Source of the DNA: CAZVCG01 sp964626265
GTDB lineage: Bacteria; Pseudomonadota; Alphaproteobacteria; UBA9219
DNA: 64,000 bases
Assembly (NCBI GenBank): GCA_964626265.1
Contig: CAZVCG010000004.1
Coordinates: forward strand, 7,114-71,113
Reading direction: 5' to 3'
In this document: in pieces, positions 1-6,158 of the stretch
How positions within the stretch are numbered: the first letter of the stretch is position 1
Layout: each line of letters starts with the position of its first letter
The notes under the pieces: generated by a model
Told to the model about the DNA's origin: nothing
The model's input: the letters and a program-made list of their open reading frames with translations, nothing else
The model's database searches: none
Translations under genes and position numbers: made by a program

Positions 1-834
1 AAGGCCTACAGTCTGCTGAATCTGGCGGAAGAATACGTCCGCAAGCAAGAACTGGATACGCCGATCGATTCAGATTTGCTTGTCGCGCCGATACGGCTAG
101 AGATGCTGTTTAGACTAGAGCAAGCGCTCGAAAGGATCGACATCACTAACATCGTGCGCCGTCAAACGGTGTGCAGCGTCATTGACGGTCTATCGCCCGA
201 GCCCCTATTCGATGAAATGTTCGTTTCCATAGAGGATTTGCAAACTATAACGACGCCCGGTTTCAATTTATGTTCAAATAAGTGGTTGTTCCAATATCTG
301 ACCTCCGCTCTCGACAAGCGAGTGATGGCGATGCTGATCAGGGACGGAATCCAGACCGAGAGACCCTTCAGCCTCAATCTTAACGTGGATACCGTTCTGT
401 CGCCGGACTTTGGACGTTTCGAATCAGTCATCACGCCGCAGTTACGTGGACGCCTCGTCATCGAAATGAACAAAATCGACGTGTTTGCGGACATGGGCGC
501 ATTTCTTTTCGCGCGCGATTATCTGCACGATAAAGGCTTCCGCATATGCCTTGACGGCCTGACGCATCACACTTTGCCCTATTACGACCGCGAGCGCCTC
601 GGCTTTGACCTTATCAAAATCTACTGGACGCCCGGCAGCATCGACGAAATGAAGCAAGAAATGATGCCAACCGTCCGCAACATCGTCATGGAAGCCGGAC
701 AATCCCGCACGATTTTATGCCGTTGCGACAGCGAGCAAGCCATCAAGATCGGGCAAAGCCTCGGCATCGTGATGTTTCAGGGACGCCATGTGGAAGGGTT
801 GCTCAACATAAACAAAAGACTATTGCTAAACTGA
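1..834 (+). CDS. EAL-like domain protein, 5' partial, probably non-catalytic
   Basis: The reading frame is open from base 1, so the true start lies outside the window; a TTG at 76 is an internal candidate without clear support. The visible 277 residues resemble the second half of an EAL (cyclic-di-GMP phosphodiesterase) fold: a strand ending LVIEMNK, a strand GFRICLDGL where active enzymes have the DDFGTG loop, FDLIKIYW where they have the KID strand, and a final FQGRHVEG resembling the QGYxxGxP end. The metal-binding aspartate pair is replaced (LDGLTHH), so I infer a degenerate domain that binds a ligand or protein rather than cleaving c-di-GMP. The gene ends 4 bases before the convergent rhodanese gene. 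The EAL assignment rests on pattern only and could be wrong. Confidence 0.55.
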   Translation, partial: KAYSLLNLAEEYVRKQELDTPIDSDLLVAPIRLEMLFRLEQALERIDITNIVRRQTVCSVIDGLSPEPLFDEMFVSIEDLQTITTPGFNLCSNKWLFQYLTSALDKRVMAMLIRDGIQTERPFSLNLNVDTVLSPDFGRFESVITPQLRGRLVIEMNKIDVFADMGAFLFARDYLHDKGFRICLDGLTHHTLPYYDRERLGFDLIKIYWTPGSIDEMKQEMMPTVRNIVMEAGQSRTILCRCDSEQAIKIGQSLGIVMFQGRHVEGLLNINKRLLLN

Positions 835-837
835 CGC

Positions 838-1389
838 TCAATCGCACGAGCAAGGCGGCGCTTTTTCCGCAAAAACACGTTTCAGGAGTATCATCATTGG
901 GCATTGTCCCATAAAGCCACGAATAGTAAGCCCAAGACCCATTATGCCGCCAAGCGCGTAATAAGACGTATTGTCATAATGCGATCCCAAATATACTCCC
1001 AAAGACAGAACAAGCGGCGCAAACGCAAACGAAAACATGCAATAAGTTCGTTCGAAGCCGCCATCCCCTTCGGTTTCCGCACCTAGTTTTGCACATAAGA
1101 TCAACCCACCCTCAACAACAATGACTTTAGTGTAACCGCACTGTTCCAATATAGACGCGGCGGTTCGCGATCGAGCGCCGGAACGGCACATGATATAAAC
1201 TGGACGATCCTTGTCCGGCATCAATCGCTTCAGCGAGCAACAGTTCATTTGGTCCAGTGGAATATGAACGTTTTCCGTTTTCAGACGGGCTTTCTGGAAT
1301 TCCTCCGATGTGCGAACGTCAAGAATATACTTCTCGCCGTCTTGACCTGGTATTTTCAAAAAAACGTCAGCATTCATAATTTCTGTCAT
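838..1389 (-). CDS. Rhodanese domain fused to YgaP-type membrane domain (DUF2892)
   Basis: The 183-residue protein has an N-terminal single rhodanese domain (about residues 1-105) with active-site loop CRSGARS, nucleophile Cys68. A C-terminal pair of hydrophobic helices (about 115-165) ends with the GFMGQCPMM signature typical of the YgaP transmembrane domain. Such proteins carry persulfide sulfur on the catalytic Cys at the inner membrane. The C-terminal CSC motif is a further thiol site. It is divergently transcribed from a two-cysteine ArsR regulator, with 81 bp between the starts containing a likely operator, so it is probably induced by reactive sulfur. The ATG at 1389 fits the domain start. 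Confidence 0.88.
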   Translation of the reverse strand: MTEIMNADVFLKIPGQDGEKYILDVRTSEEFQKARLKTENVHIPLDQMNCCSLKRLMPDKDRPVYIMCRSGARSRTAASILEQCGYTKVIVVEGGLILCAKLGAETEGDGGFERTYCMFSFAFAPLVLSLGVYLGSHYDNTSYYALGGIMGLGLTIRGFMGQCPMMILLKRVFAEKAPPCSCD

Positions 1390-1435
1390 GACTTGCCTCC
1401 GACATATTATGTGCTATAGTGCGATGACACAGTAG

Positions 1436-1455
1436 ATATTAGTTTTTTTTAATAT
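1436..1455. promoter_or_regulatory. Candidate operator ATATTA-N8-TAATAT of the BigR/SqrR-like regulator
   Basis: A perfect 6-bp inverted repeat, ATATTA/TAATAT, separated by 8 bases, sits 15 bp upstream of the arsR-like start, in the divergent promoter region shared with the rhodanese gene. The same architecture with one mismatch lies upstream of the second such regulator at 56746-56765. The N8 spacing matches what I recall for SqrR/BigR operators. The function is inferred. Confidence 0.55.
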
Positions 1456-1470
1456 GCTAGGTTATTCCAG

Positions 1471-1791
1471 ATGGCAAGAAAAACTTTCCGCGAACACGAT
1501 CTGAAAAAGCTTAAAAAGGCCACAAAACTGCTCAAATTTTTGGCCCATCCCGTCAGGCTTTCGATCCTTTGTTACCTTAATCAGGCCCCGGAGATCAGCG
1601 TTGGCGACTTGGTCGAAAGAGAAAAAAAGTACGCAAGCCAGTCGCAGGTATCGCAATACCTTGCCCAATTACGCGCTATGGGCTTTGTCACGACACGCCG
1701 CGATAAACAGACGATTTTTTACCGTCTGACCTCTCAAGAGGCTAAATCCGTCCTTTCAACCCTCAAAAGCCTGTATTGCGGTAAGCCTTGA
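1471..1791 (+). CDS. ArsR-family regulator, BigR/SqrR-like persulfide sensor
   Basis: This 106-residue winged-helix protein shows an ArsR helix-turn-helix (SQSQVSQYLAQLR, about residues 52-66) and beta-wing (TTRRDKQTIFYRL). It lacks the CxC metal motif of ArsR/SmtB metal sensors. Instead it has Cys34 in the helix after the HPVRLSIL motif and Cys103 near the C-terminus, the two positions used for a tetrasulfide bond in BigR and SqrR. It is probably a repressor released by hydrogen sulfide or persulfides. Its divergent neighbour encodes a rhodanese, which supports this role. An inverted repeat (GTGAACCT at 1799-1806 with AGGTTCAC at 1823-1830) follows the stop. Confidence 0.85.
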   Translation: MARKTFREHDLKKLKKATKLLKFLAHPVRLSILCYLNQAPEISVGDLVEREKKYASQSQVSQYLAQLRAMGFVTTRRDKQTIFYRLTSQEAKSVLSTLKSLYCGKP

Positions 1792-1798
1792 AATATAA

Positions 1799-1830
1799 GT
1801 GAACCTATCCCATATAGTGATCAGGTTCAC
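1799..1830. terminator. Inverted repeat between arsR-like gene and htpG
   Basis: GTGAACCT and AGGTTCAC form an 8-bp stem with a 16-nt loop, followed by CATATTTTTC. It may terminate the regulator transcript. Because the htpG start is only 24 bp downstream, it could instead be an operator or leader structure of htpG. No sequence feature decides between these. Confidence 0.35.
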
Positions 1831-1853
1831 CATATTTTTCAGAGTCTTAACCC

Positions 1854-3713
1854 ATGACCGAAGAACGCATGGCCTTTAAGGCCGAAGTCAGCCGCCTGCT
1901 CGACATCGTCGTCCATTCGCTTTACAGCGAAAAAGAGATTTTTCTGCGCGAGTTGATCTCCAACGCCTCTGACGCCTGCGACAAGTTGCGATATGAGGCC
2001 CTCACCCGCCCCGAGCTTACGGACGATGATCCCGACTATAAAATAACCATAACGACCGACCGCAAAGCCCGTACCATTACGGTTTCCGACAACGGCATCG
2101 GCATGACAAAGGACGAGTTGGTGGAGAACCTAGGCACGATCGCGCGTTCCGGCACGCTCGATTTTCTGAAGAAACTTGAGGAGTCCAAACAAAAGCCGGA
2201 TATGAGCGTCATCGGGCAATTCGGCGTCGGCTTCTATGCGTCGTTCATGGTCGCTCAAATGGTCGAAGTCCGTTCGCGCAAGGCGGGGAGCGAAGAGTCA
2301 TGGGCTTGGGAATCCGATGGCCGGGGCGAATTCTCGGTCGAAGTTGATAGCAAAAAAACGCGCGGCACAGACGTTACGCTTTATCTCAAGCAAGGCGAAG
2401 ACGAATTCCTGAAGGAAGACAGGCTTCGCGCTGTTATAACCCGCTATTCGGATCATCTCGCGCTACCGATCTATCTCAACGACGACCCGAAGCCCGTCAA
2501 CCGCGCTAGCGCCCTATGGATGCGGCCGAAAAGCGAGATCACATCCGAACAATATAATGAGTTTTATCATCATGTCGCGCATGCCTTCGAGGAACCTGCC
2601 CTGACGATGCACTGGAAGGCCGAAGGCAAGATCGAATATACGGGCCTGCTCTATGTTCCGGGCACGAAGCCTTACGACCTTTTCGATCCGCGCCGTCGTC
2701 ACAGTGTCAAGCTCTACGTCAAACGGGTATTCATCACCGACCACGCCGATGGCCTTATCCCCCCCTACTTGCGCTTTCTGCGCGGTCTTGTGGACAGCGA
2801 AGATCTGCCGCTTAACGTCAGCCGCGAAATGCTGCAATATAGCCCGATGCTCGCCAAAATTCGCCAAGGCGTAGTGAGAAAGGTTCTGGGCGACTTCGCC
2901 AAACTGGCCGACGACAAGGAAAAGTTCAAAACATTCTGGATAAACTTTGGCGCAGTTATTAAGGAAGGCCTTTACGAAGACCAGGACCACCGAGACCTGC
3001 TTTTAAAAGTCGTCCATGCCCCTTCGACTCATGACGGTTCGCTAACATCGCTCGCCGATTACGTCTCCCGCATGAAGGATGGCCAGGACGCTATCTACTA
3101 TATCAACGGCGACAATCTGCAGGCGCTCGCCTGCAGCCCGCATCTTGAAGGCTTCCGCGCGCGTGGCATCGAAGTCTTGCTACTAACCGATCAAGTCGAC
3201 GATTTCTGGCCCACTTCAGTTAGCGAATATCAGGGTAAGAAGTTTAAATCCGTCACTCGCGCAGGGCAAGACCTCAGCAAATGGCCGCTCGAGGACGAAA
3301 AGAGCAAAAAGAAAGACACAGAAGAAACGCCTGCGGCCGACCTCGCCTCGCTCATCGCGCTGATGAAGCTGACCCTCGGCGAACATGTCAAGGATGTGCG
3401 CGAGTCCAAGCGTCTGACCGACAGCCCCGTTTGCCTTGCTGCCGACGAAGGTGACATCGACATTCACCTTGAGCGCTTTTTGAAACAGCACAATCAGTTG
3501 AACGTGCCAACCCAACGCATTCTGGAAATCAACCCGCGCCATGCGCTTATCCGCAAGATGGCGGAACGCGCGTCAAAAGACGGCGCAAAAACCGAACTTG
3601 AAGACCTGATCGTGCTCTTGCTGGATCAGGCTCGGCTGCTGGAAGGCGAAACCATCGCCGATCCTGCCGGCTTCGGAAAACGGTTGGGCAATCTTCTTTC
3701 GAAATTATTTTAG
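1854..3713 (+). CDS. htpG: Molecular chaperone HtpG (Hsp90 family)
   Basis: The 619-residue protein has the normal size of bacterial Hsp90. The N-terminal GHKL ATPase domain shows the catalytic Glu33, the Asn37/Asp40 helix (ELISNASDACDKLRYE), the DNGIGM loop at 79-84 and the lid glycine motif GQFGVGFYASF near 121-131. The middle domain keeps GLVDSEDLPLNVSRE, including the arginine that contacts the ATP gamma phosphate. The C-terminal dimerisation region runs to the end. HtpG is a cytosolic ATP-driven chaperone of stress physiology. The stop overlaps the stop of the convergent chemoreceptor gene by 4 bp. Confidence 0.97.
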   Translation: MTEERMAFKAEVSRLLDIVVHSLYSEKEIFLRELISNASDACDKLRYEALTRPELTDDDPDYKITITTDRKARTITVSDNGIGMTKDELVENLGTIARSGTLDFLKKLEESKQKPDMSVIGQFGVGFYASFMVAQMVEVRSRKAGSEESWAWESDGRGEFSVEVDSKKTRGTDVTLYLKQGEDEFLKEDRLRAVITRYSDHLALPIYLNDDPKPVNRASALWMRPKSEITSEQYNEFYHHVAHAFEEPALTMHWKAEGKIEYTGLLYVPGTKPYDLFDPRRRHSVKLYVKRVFITDHADGLIPPYLRFLRGLVDSEDLPLNVSREMLQYSPMLAKIRQGVVRKVLGDFAKLADDKEKFKTFWINFGAVIKEGLYEDQDHRDLLLKVVHAPSTHDGSLTSLADYVSRMKDGQDAIYYINGDNLQALACSPHLEGFRARGIEVLLLTDQVDDFWPTSVSEYQGKKFKSVTRAGQDLSKWPLEDEKSKKKDTEETPAADLASLIALMKLTLGEHVKDVRESKRLTDSPVCLAADEGDIDIHLERFLKQHNQLNVPTQRILEINPRHALIRKMAERASKDGAKTELEDLIVLLLDQARLLEGETIADPAGFGKRLGNLLSKLF

Positions 3714-5389
3714 GCCGCCCTTATCTTCGCGATAAATCCATCGACGATGGAGCGTAATGTTTCGGACTCGCGCGACAACTGGTTGGCAGCGCTAAGCACC
3801 TGACTTGAAGACGCGCCAGCTTCATGGGCGGCTTTCGTCACCCCGCTGATATTCCGCGAAACCTCGTCCGTGCCTTGCGAGGCTTGCTGGACATTCCGCG
3901 TAATTTCCCGTGTCGCCGCCCCCTGCTCCTCGACAGCCGAAGCTATGGTTGTCGAAATCTCATTCACTTTTTTAATCGTTTCCGTGATGCCGACAATCGC
4001 TTCGACGGCGTTCTTGGTCTGCGTTTGCACATCGCCGATCTGGTTCGTGATGTCCTGAGCGGCGTTGGCCGCTTGATTGGCGAGGTTTTTGACTTCCGTC
4101 GCCACCACGGCGAACCCGCGCCCTGCTTCACCGGCTCTCGCGGCTTCGATCGTTGCGTTAAGGGCCAATAGATTGACCTGTCCCGCTATATCTTCGATCA
4201 ATTTCACTACATTGCCGATGTTTTCGGCAGCCTTGTCTAGATTATGCATGACCTCGCTCGTGCCTTCGGCCTGTCGCACGCATTCCGATGCTACTCTGAC
4301 GGAATCCCCGATCTGGCGATTGATTTCGGCTATGGAGGCGTTTAATTCCTCAGCGGCTGAGGCAACAGTGTGGACATTTGACGAAGCCTGTTCGGTAGCG
4401 GCCGCGACAGCGGTTGCCTGCCGGCTGGTTTCCTCGGATATGGCGGCCATGGATTGCGCGTTGGATTGCATTTCCGTCGCGGCAGCCGATACGGTTGAAA
4501 CAACGCCCTTCACGCTCTGCTCGAATTCGTCGGCAGTTTTTAGCATTAGCGCACGTTGCTCTTGCTCCGCCCGAATCTTTTGGGCTTCGTTTTCTTTTTC
4601 CAGCCGCTCCATCTCTATCGCATTGGTTTTGAAGGTCCCCAAGGCTCGGGCCAAATCGCCGATTTCGTCACGATGATCCGTGTACTCGACCTCGATGGTC
4701 TTATCGCCCGTTGCCAAGCGTCCCATTGCGTTCGTTATCCTGTTCAAAGGCACAGTGATGCCACGGCTGACAAAAAGGGCTCCTCCCCCAATTAAAACCA
4801 GCAATAACAACGAAATGCTACCCACGAGGTAAAGATTTTCCATAAAAACTTCCTCGACATCATCGATATAGATGCCGGTTCCAATCACCCATCCCCAAGC
4901 CTTAAAAGGCTCGACATAGCTGATTTTCGGCGATGGTTTTGCATCCTTTGTTTTCGCCCAACGATAGTTCACATAACCACCGCCCTGTTGGGCAACCTCG
5001 ATGATTTCCCGCATAAAATACTTGCCGTCTGGATCTTTTACGTCATAAAGCGATTTTCCGATGTTGGCAGAAACGGCATGCGCGAGAAGAACTCCCTGCT
5101 GGTCGTTGACCCAAATATAGTCTCCATTGCCATAGTCCATCTGGTTGATGGCATCCAGAGCCCTCTCCTGAGCCTCTTTCTCCGTTAACAGGCCTTCCTT
5201 TACGTGGGCGTAATAATCTTTGACGATGCCGTGCGCCACTTCGACGATATTTTTTGTCTTGTCTTGGCGGTCAAGGATCAAATTATCGTGAAGGTTGTGA
5301 AGGCCGATAACGCATACGGCAGCCATGCCAATAACCATAGCCACAACCACAAGCATTAAACGCTTTTCGATTTTCAACTGATGTAACAT
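3710..5389 (-). CDS. Methyl-accepting chemotaxis protein with single Cache sensor domain
   Basis: The 559-residue receptor has TM1 near residues 10-31, a periplasmic sensor of about 155 residues typical of sCache/dCache_2 domains (GNGDYIWVNDQQG, GWVIGTGIYIDDV), TM2 near 190-212, a HAMP domain (ITVPLNRITNAMGRLATGD) and a long coiled-coil signalling domain. The signalling tip, with EDIAGQVNLLALNATIEAA followed by RAGEAGRGFAVVATEV, is intact and will dock CheA and CheW. Sensors of this kind often bind small carboxylates, but the ligand here is unknown. No other chemotaxis gene is nearby, so it is an orphan receptor. Tandem CtrA half-sites lie about 85-110 bp upstream of the start. Confidence 0.95.
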   Translation of the reverse strand: MLHQLKIEKRLMLVVVAMVIGMAAVCVIGLHNLHDNLILDRQDKTKNIVEVAHGIVKDYYAHVKEGLLTEKEAQERALDAINQMDYGNGDYIWVNDQQGVLLAHAVSANIGKSLYDVKDPDGKYFMREIIEVAQQGGGYVNYRWAKTKDAKPSPKISYVEPFKAWGWVIGTGIYIDDVEEVFMENLYLVGSISLLLLVLIGGGALFVSRGITVPLNRITNAMGRLATGDKTIEVEYTDHRDEIGDLARALGTFKTNAIEMERLEKENEAQKIRAEQEQRALMLKTADEFEQSVKGVVSTVSAAATEMQSNAQSMAAISEETSRQATAVAAATEQASSNVHTVASAAEELNASIAEINRQIGDSVRVASECVRQAEGTSEVMHNLDKAAENIGNVVKLIEDIAGQVNLLALNATIEAARAGEAGRGFAVVATEVKNLANQAANAAQDITNQIGDVQTQTKNAVEAIVGITETIKKVNEISTTIASAVEEQGAATREITRNVQQASQGTDEVSRNISGVTKAAHEAGASSSQVLSAANQLSRESETLRSIVDGFIAKIRAA

Positions 5390-5474
5390 GCTCAGGCTCC
5401 CATTGTTTTTATTGAAGCTGGTTTCGGGGATATCCGACAGCTGGCTTTACCGCCGGGAGAGCACTACAATTAAG

Positions 5475-5500
5475 TTAAAAACAAATTAACTCGCAATTAA
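5475..5500. promoter_or_regulatory. Tandem CtrA-type half-sites upstream of the chemoreceptor
   Basis: Three TTAA half-sites are spaced exactly 7 bases apart: TTAA (5475-5478), TTAAC (5486-5490) and TTAA (5497-5500). This gives two overlapping matches to the CtrA consensus TTAA-N7-TTAA(C), on an 11-bp period. The mcp start is at 5389. CtrA control of motility genes is well known in alphaproteobacteria. Binding is inferred. Confidence 0.6.
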
Positions 5501-6002
5501 AGTGACAATAGATTAAATATAGAGTGTTCGTTAATGAATTTATAAAAAATATCTAATCACGTCTATATTGTTAGAGTAACGTCATATTACATTGCTCGCG
5601 GCTTAGAAGGCTAATTATTAGTTCATTTTACATATAATTACTTTAATATTTCAATAATACTACAATTATTATTATATATGTTATTTATATCGTAATGCAT
5701 TAGCTTCGCGTAGTCACGATGGACAGAATAGACTCACTTAGGTCTGGACTCATAATTAACGCTAGGTTGCGTATGCGCTTTACACATAATTCTTTCATGG
5801 GTTTCAAGCAGCAATCGTAACGTACTTAATGAGCCCGTTAATAACGGGTTGTTTTATTCCCTCTCTTTCGCTTATTATCCGTCTCAGTTCTGCGGGCGTG
5901 ATATATCCCATATCCCTCACGCCACCATGGTTTGTCAGGAAAATCAAACTGTTAGTATTTCCTGAACTGTGGTAGATGTTGAGCATCGATAGCGCCGTCG
6001 GC

Positions 6003-6069
6003 GGCCCGTACACATTAACCTTACGGGCCAGACAGGCAGCGGGACAACAAGGCTGGCAAGGGGCCAGCC
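6003..6069 (+). promoter_or_regulatory. Two hairpins in the likely rne 5' leader
   Basis: GGCCCGTA (6003-6010) pairs with TACGGGCC (6022-6029), and GGCTGGC (6051-6057) pairs with GCCAGCC (6063-6069). They precede the rne start at 6159. In enterobacteria the rne leader is structured and mediates feedback control by RNase E itself. A similar role here is only an inference from position and folding. Confidence 0.4.
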
Positions 6070-6158
6070 ATTAGTTAGAGGCAATGAATTTGCCGGCTCT
6101 GAGGCGCGCTAAGGGATCCGTTCACTCCCGGCGCGACGGGCAGGTAGGAGAGAAAAAT

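Larger units (their letters stand above)
5390..6158. other. AT-rich 770-bp gap between the receptor gene and rne
   Basis: No convincing gene is seen. The part from 5460 to 5700 is very AT-rich. A GTG-started minus-strand frame at 6013-5804 (69 codons) has no homology I recognise and only a weak AAGG before it; I treat it as unproven. A palindrome CCCGTTAATAACGGG (near 5831-5845) followed by TTGTTTT could end a plus-strand transcript of unknown nature. The end of the gap holds two hairpins in the likely rne leader, listed separately. Confidence 0.5.

Noticed and set aside
4077..4676. 199-codon open frame opposite the chemoreceptor
   Set aside because: Antisense to the conserved signalling domain; no family resemblance.
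5804..6013. 69-codon GTG-started gene on the minus strand
   Set aside because: Weak ribosome-binding site, start inside a hairpin of the rne leader, no recognised family; kept only as a note in the gap entry.
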